Part shown: one piece after another, positions 11,106 to 23,902 of the stretch
How positions within the stretch are numbered: position 1 is the stretch's first letter
Layout of the letters: the number at the start of each line of letters is the position of its first letter
Assembly: GCF_008831285.2 (NCBI RefSeq)
Contig: NC_045139.1
Coordinates: 14,552,354 to 14,616,353, forward strand
Origin: Nymphaea colorata
Taxonomy: Eukaryota; Streptophyta; Magnoliopsida; Nymphaeales; Nymphaeaceae
Direction: 5' to 3'
DNA length: 64,000 nt
Notes under the pieces: model-generated
Databases searched by the model: none
The model's input: the letters and a program-made list of their open reading frames with translations, nothing else
Told to the model about the DNA's origin: nothing
Translations under genes and position numbers: made by a program

Positions 11106-11501
11106 ATGCAAACAACTCCAACAGGAACTGGATCTTCTCCCGCCGAAAAGAAAGCCTTTCTAGTTCCAAGGCATTCATTTTTAGAAACCAGATGAATACT
11201 TTTTCCCACCTCCCAAAAATCACACGGACTTTATTTTAACCATCGGTCTCCCTGAGTTTTAGAAGGAAAAACAAAATCCTTTAAAGTGATGGAGACATGA
11301 ACGATTGGGAAATCGATTCAGAGAGAAAATGCCAATTTATAATTTCCTACAGCCGCAAGTTTCCTTCTATTGCCATGTGTCGACCTGCAAATGGCTGCCT
11401 TCATCTGTGGTTGCATTCTAACCATCTAGAACTTTCTCCCGGCTTCTTGGGTCCGACCATCTCTATTTCGCAGCGGGCACTCTTGTTGAGGTCTTACCCA
11501 C
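9289..11501. other. Intergenic region between RPC9 and the first ARD gene
   Basis: The left part is RPC9 3' UTR (AATAAA at 9571) and the right part should contain the promoter and leader of the first ARD gene. I see a (GT)-rich run near 9480-9510, a CT-rich patch near 10225-10260 and a (GA)14 tract at about 11077-11104. No other gene or transposon is recognised. Confidence 0.5.
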
Positions 11502-13427
11502 ATGGCATGCGCTGAGACTTTGAAGGTAAGCCCATAGAAAGAGTCTTGGAGAGCTAATGAAATTTTCAGTGATAATCAAGCATTGAATTGGTTTTGCTAG
11601 AATTTTGCTCATACTTGACTAAGACTACGGGTTATTTGCTGAACTAATTTCTAGGGAAAATTGGGTATGGAAGCATGGTACATTCAGAAGAGCGATGAGG
11701 ACCAAAGGCTTCCTCATCATTGTAATCCAAAGCAGTATGTTTCTCTGGACAAACTTCGAGGTATGCTCCCAAATATGTTACTTTCCAATTTTATAGAAGA
11801 AAATACTTGGTGGTAGGAAGGTACTGGGAAGTGGGTTTCCTTCCCCCTTTCGTTCTTCTTTTTCCCCTAAAGGAATTGATGACGAGAGAGTTGTGATAAT
11901 TGGGTACTGAAGAAATGACTTCTAGAAGAGCTTGTTAGAGAAAAGGAAGAGACCATTTTTTCCATTTTCACTCTTCTTTTACTTTTGTGTGTATATAGAA
12001 TTAAAGAAATATCATTGTTCCTGTTTTGGGATATGCTGCAGAATTGGGAATTCTGTATTGGCACTTGAATCCCCAAGATTATGAAAATGATGAGGAGTTG
12101 CGGAAGATCCGGGAGAACAGGGGATACAATTACATGGTAATACTCTCTCTCTCTCTCTCGCTCTCTCTCTCGTGCATTTTCACAATATGTGAACCAGGTC
12201 CCTGGTTGTACTTGTGCTACCTGTCTTTCCAACTCCCTGTCAAAATTCCAAGTTAAATCCTTTCCATGCTTCAAACATTTTCTGCCCGATTAGATGGTTT
12301 ATTGTTGAGACCAATTTGGAAGCCTTCAACTGGAGTTGTTTTTGCTGATTCCAAAGCCTCCTGATTTCCTCAACACCCATGTTGCCGGAACACTTCATTC
12401 AGCAGTTCCATCATCAACTACATCATCTTCTACTTAACTCGAACAAAAACTAACAATGTTGTCGCTTGGTGGGGCCGTATTTTCTGTTAGCAGAGGGAAG
12501 CAGCGTGTCTTCATGATGCTGCTTCTAGATATCTCTCATTTTCTCTAATCATATCGTCTGCACTCTTTATCCTCCAATCCTTCCACTCTAGAATTGCCTA
12601 GTGCACCAGTTGCGGAACGCTTCCTAGCAGGGCCTAGCAAGCACGAGACAGCTGAGGTTGAAGTGTTCACTATGGCCTCTTGCTTGCAGACAAGCCAAAC
12701 TGAGCTTGGAAAAATGTGAGCCAAAGTTAAACAAGCTAATCTCAAGCTAGCGTGTTAAACGAACAGAGCATTGTTCTGAATCTGAATGCCGAACCCTTGT
12801 CCTGCTTACCTAAGTTCAATCTGGGTACTGCAAAACTATACTGTATATGAATGAAACCTGATCGTAATGTTTGTAAAGCAAACACTTGAACAATGTCCAT
12901 GTGAGGCTCTGAAACGTGGATTACTAGTAAACTCTGTGCCAACTTCCAAGCTGTTTCTGTTCCATGTTCTTCTGCTTGCAAGTCAGGAACGAACCTAGCT
13001 GCAAGCAACTCCCTTATTTCCCTATGCTTATGTAGGCAGTGATTTGTACAGGCAGCAATTAAAGGATTCTTTTCCTATTTTCTGATCATGCTATTGAACC
13101 TCCCAGGATCCCACAGTTTGAATTTTGAAGATCTTATGCAAACTCACCTAGCCAGGCGATAAAAACTTCTTGCTGGCAACAGCTTAATTGTGGCTTAGTG
13201 ATGATTTTCTGTTCGGGACTGTTTTTTTACCACAGAGTCCATTGAATATAGGCAGAATGTGACTATATAGGCAGACAGAACCCACTAACCATATCATGTC
13301 CAGTGTACCAAGTAGCACAAGACTTGCCTTTGATAATTCAGATGCAAAAAATCTCGCGAGTTTACCAAAACCATTCATGAGTTCTAAATATCCAGTGTTT
13401 TGTTGCACCAGGCACACTAATAAGCAT

Positions 13428-13470
<43 letters not shown>

Positions 13471-13778
13471 CTAATTTCGTCTTGTGAATGATAAAAAGGA
13501 TTCTTTTATTACATAGGATCTTCTCGATTTGTGCCCAGAGAAAGTGGAGAACTATGAGCAGAAGCTGAAGAACTTCTTCACTGAGCACATTCATGCGGAT
13601 GAAGAGATCCGTTACTGCCTACAGGGAAGTGGGTATTTCGATGTGAGGGACAAGAATGACCGTTGGATACGCATATGGATCAAGGAAGGAGATATGATTG
13701 TGCTACCTGCTGGTATATACCATCGTTTCACTCTCGACACTACAAACTACATCAAGGTGAATCCTTCTCTCTCTTCTT

Positions 13779-13815
<37 letters not shown>

Positions 13816-13998
13816 GATAAAGTGGTAGGTCGATGACGTGATGACCATCTTTGAATCATGCAGTTGATGCGCTTGTTCATTGGAGAACCGGTTTGGACGT
13901 GCTACAATCGGCCGCAGGAAGAGCATCCTGCAAGGAAGCAATATGTCGATAATCTGTCTCGAATTGAAGGCCAGGGGATGACTGTGCAGGCACATTAA
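11502..13998 (+). CDS. ARD: Acireductone dioxygenase, tandem copy 1 (intron-poor)
   Basis: ARD is a small cupin enzyme of the methionine salvage cycle. With Fe2+ it oxidises acireductone to 4-methylthio-2-oxobutanoate and formate. The CDS is the join of 11502-11525, 11655-11760, 12042-12136, 13517-13756 and 13864-13998, giving 199 aa, the normal length. The metal ligands expected for the family are present: H99, H101 and E105 in [10 protein letters not shown], and H144 in GIYHRF. Other hallmarks are [29 protein letters not shown] and RLFIGEPVW. Exon 1 (MACAETLK) is inferred from an ATG in the right frame with a gtaagc donor; translation from Met13 at 11667 is the alternative. The 240-nt exon 4 equals exons 4+5 of copy 2, and the last exon also lacks an intron that copy 2 has. 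It lies 3.6 kb upstream of copy 2 on the same strand. Its C-terminus ([12 protein letters not shown]) differs from copy 2. Confidence 0.93.
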
Positions 13999-15655
13999 CT
14001 TGTCTGTTTACAAATTCCTCGTTTCCTGTGTCGGTAGTGGCTAAACAATATCATATTAATGACTATTTGCCACGTAGCCTACATTTATGTCTAGGAAGTA
14101 TTATGCATTATTGTCAATTATCGTTTATGAGGTTCTGATAGTTAGTACATAAATCATTTTTATATATGTTAAGTTTAGGAGTGAATGTTGTATTAAGAAT
14201 CTCTTCTCCCTTCTCTCTCTCTCATGGGAGTCGTGATATCAGATAAAGATAACTAGTGGAATGCGCTGTTGACTTAAGGAATTGAATCTCAATAAGAATG
14301 AAGTTGCAGCCCTGAATTCTCCGTTATCGTTGAATCTACTTGGACAAACTGTATATATAAGAGGATTATTAGATCATTTCTCCATGAACATGCCTCCCAA
14401 GTTGCATTAGCATAGGCCGATATGAAATGTTTGAAAATGTGATAATGAAAAAAGTTATGCAAATCCAATATTTGAATCCAATTTTTCTAGTGGAAAACGT
14501 TAGGACCATTATAAAATACTTATAAAATCTGATCAGCACATCTTATTGTCGTGATTTAGATCAATCCAACCAGGGGCGGTGTCATGAAATTTTTGTTGCA
14601 AGGGCCAAATTATAGTTCAAAAATTTTAATAAGGGCCAAAATAGAAATTTTTTAAAATTTTGTATATATATTAAACTATCATGTCCTTGGTACATATGAT
14701 CAGTCATTTCATGTTCATATTTACAATTAGATTGGTCAGAAACCTTTGCCAAATTAATGATACACATATAAAACCATTAGTGTAATACGTTCAACTGTTC
14801 AACCGTTAAATAAAGTGGCTATAGTATAAAAACATGCAACTCAGATAAGCGACTCAGGTCTTTGCAAAGGTCGGTTCTAGTTTGTCGTCTGGAATCTGGA
14901 TCGTTTCAGTAGCATTATTAAAGTTGAACACGCAAGTAGTCACATGCAAAAGAGAAAAACAATTTTATATATCCTAACCCTGACTCTTTTATGCTACAAC
15001 CTATCATGTCGAAACATTAAGATTTCTCTTCTCCTACCTCTCTCTCTCTCTCTCTCTCTTTTGAAACCTTGGGCTCAACATTTGGCTATAAAATTAAATA
15101 TTTCAACATTTTGACTGAAATTTACACAAGAACTAAGTCACATGGTGCATATATAGGTATCGAGATGTGAGTATGGACACGACAACTTTAGAAAATACGA
15201 GAGTGCAGGTATGAGTACCGAGATGTGGGTACAAACACAATAACTTTAGAAAAAGTGAGCATGCGCACACATCAGAATATACATGGGTGTACATGCAAAA
15301 CACCACAAAAAATTGAAAAAATGGAAGCAACACTTAAATAAACAAGAAATATAAATTAAAATAGTACATGTTAATCACTAATAACTCATAAAAATAGAAT
15401 GAAGACTGAGTTAAAAACAAGTTGAATAAAGTAAAAGTATGTACATTGGATCAGTTTCGATTTAAGAACTATCCAGGTGTATTCATATGCCCATGTTGGT
15501 ATGAGTCTGAGAACCTTACTGCAGAAACATTAGTTTACTCCAAAAATCCAACTGATTCGAGAATATGCCTTTTTTACAAAAGCATGCCCTTTCAAATTTA
15601 ATTATTCTTTATTCCATAACCAAAAAAAATCCTTATGAAACGGGCAGGTGCTTGA

Positions 15656-15686
<31 letters not shown>

Positions 15687-17511
15687 ATATATACATATAT
15701 ATAAGTGTTTTGTCAACCATAAACCGAAAGCAAATTGGAGATGTTATCAAATTTTTGGCTTTCATATTCTTCACGCATTAGCAAAGATATAACCGCTCAT
15801 CCTCCCCCAATTGAAACAAGCGCTTCCTTTCACATTTTCATCACTTGCTTCGGTCCAGGCAAAGCCTCATCTTCTTTAAATCTATTTCTCCACTCAATTC
15901 CACTTATTAATTTTATGTTTATATCCTGCTGCAGATCATGTTTCAGAGTTTTACAGTCGTCTCCTCTCATCTTTATCTCAAGTTAGTTAGCATCAGATGC
16001 GAGACATTTCTTCATGGGCCTCCATTATAATAATGTGACACTGGGGAGTTTCTTTCGGGTTGATGATTATGAAAATGGAAAAGTTAAAAAGAGTCAATTG
16101 TGTGAAACAACGGTTCCTCTTGCATTAAGTTGGAAAAGAAAAGTTGAAAGGAAAATATCGCTTATATGCTTTTGCTAACTCTCAATTGTATAAAAAACGA
16201 AAAAATTGAAGAAATTGGTTAGGTTTAATTTTTTATTATTTCGGCAGCCGAACAGATTTGCGGTGTTCAGAGTTTAAAAAGTATGACAAAGTTGTGCGGT
16301 GTTCAACATTTAAAAATACAACCAAGAGCCGCCTTTGTGAAACCATAATAAATAGCAGATGTTGATAGCAAAAAACATAAAATAAAAGCACCTATTCGTT
16401 ATAGCCTCAAATTTGAGCACGCTTCCATTAATTTTCCGATACTTACCTAACCCTGACTTTCTTACGTGGGATCCGGTTTTAGTAAAGGGTTAACTACTCA
16501 CTCTCTCACATAGATATGGATCTTCAGGAAGATCCATATATATTACAAATTTCCCCGATCAGTTTTCTTTTTCTTTTCCGGAATCCAAACGTGGGACCCG
16601 ATTTTCAGCTCTTCTCCTTTTCGTGAAAATGTTCTTTACAATTGATTCCCAGCAGTTATTGCCGGACCCAATGAGTTGAAGCGCCATATCTAGGGCCCGA
16701 AACGACGTCGTCCGAACCGGGACCTCATCCGCGTCCAGATTCATGCAGTGTCACAGCTTGAGCTGTACGGGTCGGATCCGATGTGCCTAGCCTCGTGCCG
16801 GATCCGTTTGTGCACTTTACCTACCATGGTCCGTTTTTGTGCCGAACTCGGAGCTCCGGTGCGGACCGAAATGGCCTCCACCTACCGCAAGCACATCCCG
16901 CCGTTGATCTCTCTTAGATGGACGGCGGTCACCCTTGAATCTGCGGTTGGTGTGATGGTAGGTGCGGTTTTTGACCAACTTGACCAAAAAAAAAAAAGTA
17001 TCGAGGCCAGCTGTGTCCTCCTCCTCCTCACATATTTGGGTTTGACTTTAGTTCCGGGAATCTCTGCGGCACCCACCACACTCTTTATTGAAGGACCTGT
17101 GCCCCCTTTTTGCCCCCGTCAATCCTTACAATGGCAAAAAAACATTGGTACAACTTTTAGTGATAGAAAAGGAAAATGCCAAAAAATGCTCAAAAAATGA
17201 CATTTATCATTATATATATTTTATTACGTGGTTTCTGTGATATTTCGAAAATAGAATTTATGTTTGATATTAGAAAATAAACAATTCAATTTGTGTCCTA
17301 GGTAAACCCATAAAATTGCAAAGATATCATTATTTTGATATCCACGGACTTGAATGCCATACTCGATAAAGAAAAGGGCAATAGAGACCAATGCCTGACT
17401 TGGAATGCCGGTTCCGCTTTTATTCCACTTCGAGGGTGTTATCGTAAATTGGTAGAAATAAGATTGATACATCAATTATGGGTACTCCTAAACGGACGGA
17501 GTTGCGGCGTC
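13999..17511. other. Intergenic region between the two ARD genes
   Basis: This 3.5 kb holds AT-rich sequence, (CT)n tracts at about 15039-15060 and 15657-15684 (the latter running into a TA-rich stretch), and a GC-richer island at about 16600-17110. The island has open frames on both strands, including 16748-17200 (+) and 16559-16744 (-), but none resembles a known family. No transposon is recognised. Confidence 0.45.
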
Positions 17512-17613
17512 TATTAAAGCTGACGGAGACGCAAAGAGGTGGGAGGCGAGAGAGGAAGACGAAGCCAGTGGAGAGAGCGTAAGGCGAGAAAGTTCCAACT
17601 TCGGAGAGCGACG
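17512..17613 (+). promoter_or_regulatory. Putative core promoter and leader of ARD copy 2
   Basis: A TATA-like motif (TATTAAAG, 17512-17519) is followed by a purine-rich, GC-richer stretch up to the ATG at 17614, typical of a plant 5' leader. A transcription start about 30 bp downstream of the box would give a leader of roughly 65-70 nt. This is motif-based only. Confidence 0.4.
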
Positions 17614-20600
17614 ATGGTGGCTTCCGGCGAGGTGCATGTCTCTCTTCGTCTAGATTTCTTCCTGTAAAAGCCTACGAGTTTTTGTAGTTCTGCAATTTAA
17701 TTTCGTTGAATGAATCTCCTGTTTGGCGCATGAATTGTATTTCCCCGGTCGATTTATTGCCGCTGCTGTGTTTCTGCTTCTTCTGGAATCTCAAGCACAT
17801 TGGTTGGTTTTTTTCCTCGTTTGTCGTGCAGCTTAGTGTTTGGGTTGAATTAGTAATTTGTGCATAGGAGTCATAATTAGGAACATGATTCGTCATTTTG
17901 TTGTGTGTATGATAATTACACATGGAATAATTGACGGGAGCAGACTTAATTTTTGAAGACTATATAGAACTTGAAAATTTGAGTTTATTTCTCTGACGCC
18001 GTCGGTTGTAGGTATAGTTTGTTATATAATCCTATAAGGATGGATGGCAGTAGGAATTTCATGATGATGTTGGACTTCGGAATTTGTGCTCTGTAGTCTT
18101 GTCAGATGCTGGTTCCGTGTAGGTTATCGCTGTGACTGCTGTCATCATCTTGTAAACTCGTTAGCGTGAACAATTTCTGTAGTAAAATCATGGTAATCAC
18201 CGTCGTCAGGGTGTAGTACTTAACGGGTGAAATTTTCATAGATTTTTTTTCTCTGAAAAAGTTTCGCCCGTTTTACAACCCATAGCTGAAGTTCTCCCGA
18301 AAACAGAAAACCCGTGCCTAAGATCGCCGACTATCTGAAATATTTCAACCGCCCTACTCACGGAAAACTAGTTTGCTGAACACTTTTTTCATGCCATGAA
18401 ATGCTCCCTGCTCTGTTCTGCAGCTTTGCAGTTGGATCAAAGTATTACTTGTAATCAGATGATAATATAGTTCCCATGTATTGGCAAAACATGATCCAAA
18501 TTTTAACAACCAAAATACTAGTGCTTCGAAACCTCAAAAGCTATTGTGGCAAGCACAAACCCCCTCCGTTGCCTGTAACACTTTTTTAGCGATGACTTGA
18601 ATAGTTTTTAGGGCATCCCGCAGTGGGCACCGCTTAGCTAGAAAACTGGGGTAAGTTGGGACGGTTTCTATAAAACAGAATAAGCTCTATACTGGATAAA
18701 TGAGTGTTTCCCAAATCAAAGGCCTCTGGGTCTGAGAGCAATGTGCTAATCAAGAGTTATATGCAAGTCTATTCCGGGCATGGTATGGTTATCATCTAAA
18801 AGTGTGTCTTGAGTGGTCAAGGCTCAAGAAATGGTAAACTGTGGAAGTAAGATTTGATGCTTTACTTTTAACAACTATTATTTGATTACTGATACATTAA
18901 TCAGCATGGTTCCTACTGATGGCTTGGTTTTTCTGTATGAGAAGATTGTCTGTCATGAATGATAAGGCATAGGACGAATGTCCTGGTGATCTGAATAAGG
19001 ACAGTTGTGCATTGCATTATTATCCCTCTTTCAGGATTCTATAATATTGGGACTCTGGTACAAGTCAAACTAAAATTGGCTTTTTAATGGTCATTTGACC
19101 ATTATTCTACATGTATATGACTTCAAAAAATGTTAGTCGAAGAAAATATTGCTAGAGAACTTGACACGGCTGTATATTGGTAGTCTGTTTTATGTTTTGG
19201 ATAACCATATAACCGCTCATTTAGTTGAGATGTAGGTATGTTTGAGTATGATAAGAAAGGTTCTAAGGCTGTCAAGTATTCGCTGAGCAGGCCAAGAAGT
19301 TGTAGCAATACCATTGATAAGTTATGTACCAGTAAACTTATATGGGACAAAGTGGAAATTACCTTTCGATTATTACGATGCTCAAGAAGGACAACTTATC
19401 AGAAAACTGCAAAAGACATTATCACAAATTCATGTGGAAAATAAACTCCACACTCTGGTGTTTCAAGATCTACTAGTGAGATATTAGATAACAATTGTGT
19501 GACAAGTGATAACCTGCTCGGATTGCTGTTGGCTTCCATTAAATGCTTAATGGTTTCTTGGAGAATCTAGGAATTATGATTTTAACTTTCATTACTGATG
19601 GCTTTTTGGCCCATTCCAATGTAGAAACCATTGTATCCATTGTCTGACCGTTGTGTTCTATTGTTCTCATCAACCTGGGCTGAAATTAGTCCATGTTACT
19701 TGCTTGCGCAGCTCATTTCTTATCTTTCCTTTTGTTCAGGCTCATTAAAGTTTTAAACAGTGAATTTTTGGTCTGTCTTGGGGTTGGAACTTTGTTTGAC
19801 TGCAACCTCATACTTCACAGATTGATTCAGTGTTTTGTTTTGATGTAACTTCATTTCTATGTTTATCCATTGCTTGCTGCCTGCAAATCAAAAGTTCAGG
19901 AAATTGGACAGTTCAGTTTCAGAAAATAGTATGGGCACTTTCTTTTCTTAACTACAAGAAGCATCAGTTGTGTAATGATTATTATATTCCATGCCACTCA
20001 TTTATATTAGTCATCCAGTAGGACCAGTACTTTTCAATGGTCTCACCTCTCAAGAATTGATTATTGCATGATTGAGGTGCCATCAAATGTTGCAATTCCA
20101 TGTATGGGAAAATTTTGATTCCAAGGACACTTGATTTGAGTGTTTAAAAAAAGGAACAGAAAAGATTGGTACGAGGAGTAAATAGGGACACATTTGGTGG
20201 TAGAATATACCCTGCAACATCTACAGAAGATTGAGCTGAGCACGCACTTTACTTTGATTGTATTTCATGCCAGTTTATGTTTGGCAGCTGGAAGGAATTG
20301 TTCAAATTGGTAGTTGCCGATGACTGGATTCTCCTTTTATGTTCACAGAGTGATTATGTATGAGAACATAATCGCAATATATCATGAATTATTTGATGAT
20401 ACAATTTCTTATTTTTTACCAAAACATGACCTTTATTTTTTATTTGAAAGATGGCATCTTTTTTACTTTGTGTTTCCTGATAGTTTTAGCAGCTCCTTTT
20501 TTTACCAGTATTTTGTATTCAGCACAGAGATTGAGAGAAGTCTATGTTATCATGAACTGCTTAAAGATGGTCACATTTTTATTCTCTTTAGCTACTTTTC

Positions 20601-23600
20601 CCAAGTTTGGAATGACTTGAATAATGTAGGGCATGGAAATTGCAGAAACTAGCTAGACTGATGATTCTCTGTGCCTTTTGAACTGGATCTGTTATGTCAC
20701 CATTTTCAGGCAATGAATATCATTGCTGACATTTTATATGATTCAGGGTGTAACCACCATTCAAGCCTGGTACATGAATGATACTAACGAAGACCAGAGG
20801 CTTCCCCACCATTGCAATCCTGAGGAATACGTTTCCTTGGAAAAGCTTTCAGGTGTGCATTATGAAGTTTATTAGATGCTTTTGCTTTGGTTAAATACAC
20901 AAGGCTCACCTTTGTGGTGAATTCTTGAATAATGAGAAATCCATGGTGTACTTTTTCTTTTCAGAGTTGGGAGTGCTGTACTGGCATTTGAATGCCGATG
21001 ACTATGAAAATGATGAGGAATTTAACAAAATCCGCGAAAGCAGAGGCTACACTTACTCGGTCTGAAATTCATATTGATTTATTTCCTGTATCTTACTTGA
21101 TTGCTTTTTAGTTTTTTTATCAGTCTGCATGCTCTTATTAAATATTGATGAAATGTTTTTGTGCAGGACTTGATTACTTGCTGCCCAGACAAGCTGCCCA
21201 ATTACGAAGCTAAAATACAAAGCTTTTTTGAGGAGCACATCCACAGTGATGAAGAGATCCGCTTCTGTTTGGAAGGCAGTGGTACAAACACAGTCTGATT
21301 CGTTTGTTAAGGCATTATAAGTTTTATATGGGGTATATGTTTATTTGTTATTCTTTTCTTTTTAATGAAGGATACTTTGATGTAAGAGACCTGAATGACC
21401 GTTGGATCCGTATATGGGTAAAAAAAGGAGACATGATTGTATTGCCTGCTGGGATTTATCATCGGTTCACACTTGACAGTGATAATTACATCATGGTAAG
21501 CTTTCATAAATTAAGTATATTTTATTTCTATGTTGTACAGCCTCTGAATTTGGCAATTTAGTTTAACTGAAAATCATTCTAATTGCTTGTAAATACTTTG
21601 TTCTAAAGGAAATACACTGATCTTAATATTATAGAAGTTGATGGACTGTTAATAGTCATAAAAGTGTGTGTTAACATGTTATTGGCATGACTATTCCAAG
21701 CTTGCATGTTATACTGTTTTGTTTTGAATTGCAATTCATTCTTTGCCGTTATCCTACCTAAAATTTGAGTGTATTGTTATTCTAATCATACCTAGCAGTC
21801 TTGCTATCTAATTGGCCCTAGAGTGCAGACATTAGGAACTTTGCACACTAACTTAGAGCTAAAGCTGGGGCATATAAATGGAACAAGTTGAAAAACAAAG
21901 GATAGTGATTGACCAGTTCGCCTATTGGTTTGGATCAAACAGAAGACATTATAACTGAAAACCTCTATGTGTCTACTTAAATTCTTATTATCAGTTGATG
22001 AATAGCTTATTATTGGTTGATGAATAGACCAGCATTATCATGTTGAAAATTTTTGAGATTCTTCTGTGCTTCCTTAGGTGTCTGTTTTTTGTACCTTTGT
22101 TAAGTAGCCATTTATCAAAAAGGTAAAGAGCTATATGGTCACAAGAAGTTGCTGCCTATCTACCTCTAGTAGTCAAAATTGGGAAGCAGAGACTGGTCGG
22201 TCAAGCCTATCACAGGGACTAGTCATGCTGGCGGTTCTGAGTTTGTCTCCCAAATTAGAAGCAATAAAAATGGGAAACAGTGCATCAAAGTAGGAGATGC
22301 TATAAATCAAGTAACATCACCATAAATCAAGTAAATCATATATAAAGTTTTGCTACCGACTGTGGCAGGACTACAGTATGGCGCAGATCAGGCATGCGCC
22401 TGCCTGCCAAAAAATTTCAATTGAATGAGCCAGGTCTGGTGAGCACCGGTATTTTAACCTGATCCACCATTCATTTTGCTCTCTTTTGGGTGCCTGTGGC
22501 CCCTTTCCCTCTAGAGTGGAGCTTTCTCCCTCTCTCTTCTAACACTGCTCAATGAAGCATAATTATATGGATTCTCATTCAATTGAGTGCATGTAATTTC
22601 AGAGATGACCTATCAACACAAGTAAATTGTTGTTATATTGTTTTCGTGGAAGCATGTTCACGACTTGCCTAAAACTGCAAGCAGCTTCACCTATTATTTC
22701 TCTCTTTAAGGTTATAATTTGGTTAGTCAAAAAGGAAAAACCAACTCTTCCTCTCTTTCTCATATATCTTAGAAGAAGATTAGAAGATTATGTCATCTGG
22801 CTTGTCCAGCGGGTTGAAGTTACTTCTGGTGTATTTAATCCTATTTATATGATCAAATATCCAAATCTAAGACTCTTGTGTGATTTTTTTTTTAAAAAAA
22901 TTAATATAGTTTTTGACATTCTGACCACATCCATGTGGTTGGCCTCAATGAAATAACTTCAAGTGGCTCAAAAAGTGGATTGCACCTTACATTGTGTATT
23001 CTAAAAATTATATATACACAGTTGAAGAGAAAAAAAAAATGTTAACAGGAAAAAGGAAGCCTCTGTAAACAAGACAAAAGCATACCAAAAAAAAAGCAAC
23101 AGTATCCTTCAAAGATATATGTAGAGCTAGGCAAAAAGAGTGAACAAATGTAAGTTACCCACTATGTGGACCAATCGATCAACAGCTAGTCCATGACTAA
23201 TCAACTATTAGTCGACCAAGGTAGCCAGCTAGTTATAAAGACTGTGGCCTACTGATTTTGTGGCGTGGACTAGCCAACTTGGTCAGCTAGTTGACTAGTA
23301 AGCCGTCGTTAACAAAGAAGGTGACCTTCATTAGGAATATCGGTATCAGAAATCAATGACACCACTATGATTGTCATTCTATTTCCATTTCTAAAACACG
23401 TAAACTGAATAATAAAGATGCATGCTCTGGTCCATTCATTCAGTTGACTTGCTTAGTGCTTTTCTCACCACAATTTTCTTTTCCTTTCTGTTGCATTCTC
23501 ATAGTCCCTTGAAGAAATGAAATTTTCATCAAACAGTGAATGCAAGGGCCCATGGGTCTATTTAATGAAATTGTATGTCAATAAGGGTTTGTGTGTGTGT

Positions 23601-23902
23601 GCGTGCACGTGCGTGCGATAGAGAAAGAGAGAGGGGGTGTTCAGAATTCTCATTGTATTTGCATTACAGGCACTGAGGCTTTTTGTGGGTGAGCCGGTGT
23701 GGACCCCTCACAACCGACCACAAGATGACCACCCTGCCAGGTAAATGGCATATGACTTAAACTTTAGCTTCTCTTTGCGTACTCTCCACTGTCTGTGCCT
23801 GAAATATGTGCTTAACTATTTTTATCTGAAAAATTGATATTTTGCAGGTTGGACTATATTAAAGCTTTTACAAAGGAAGCTGAACCAGTTGAAGCTCAAT
23901 GA
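17614..23902 (+). CDS. ARD: Acireductone dioxygenase, tandem copy 2 (seven exons)
   Basis: This is the same enzyme family and reaction as copy 1 (methionine salvage, Fe2+ cupin dioxygenase). The CDS is the join of 17614-17631, 20747-20852, 20965-21059, 21167-21281, 21371-21495, 23670-23740 and 23848-23902, giving 194 aa. Metal ligands H97, H99, E103 ([10 protein letters not shown]) and H142 (GIYHRF) are present. Exons 2 and 3 have the same lengths and phases as in copy 1 (106 and 95 nt). The 18-nt exon 1 (MVASGE) is inferred from the frame, a GT donor and the leader-like sequence before it; it lies 3.1 kb from exon 2. Intron 5 is 2.17 kb and contains an imperfect palindrome. AATAAA occurs at 24097, 195 bp past the stop. 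Both copies share LPHHCNP early in the protein. Exons 2-7 are firm; exon 1 is likely. Confidence 0.92.
23192..23302. repeat. Imperfect palindrome in ARD copy 2 intron 5
   Basis: The segments at about 23192-23232 and 23265-23302 are imperfect inverted copies of each other, with actaatcaacta...ctagt on one side and actagttgaccaagtt-like sequence reversed on the other. They are rich in ctagt and gtcga words and are separated by about 30 bp. It could be a small MITE relic or a local inverted duplication. Confidence 0.5.

Noticed and set aside
16748-17200. 150-codon open frame in a GC-richer island
   Set aside because: No domain is recognised, the opposite strand is also open in places, and it has no intron or leader context. 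Kept only as part of the intergenic description.
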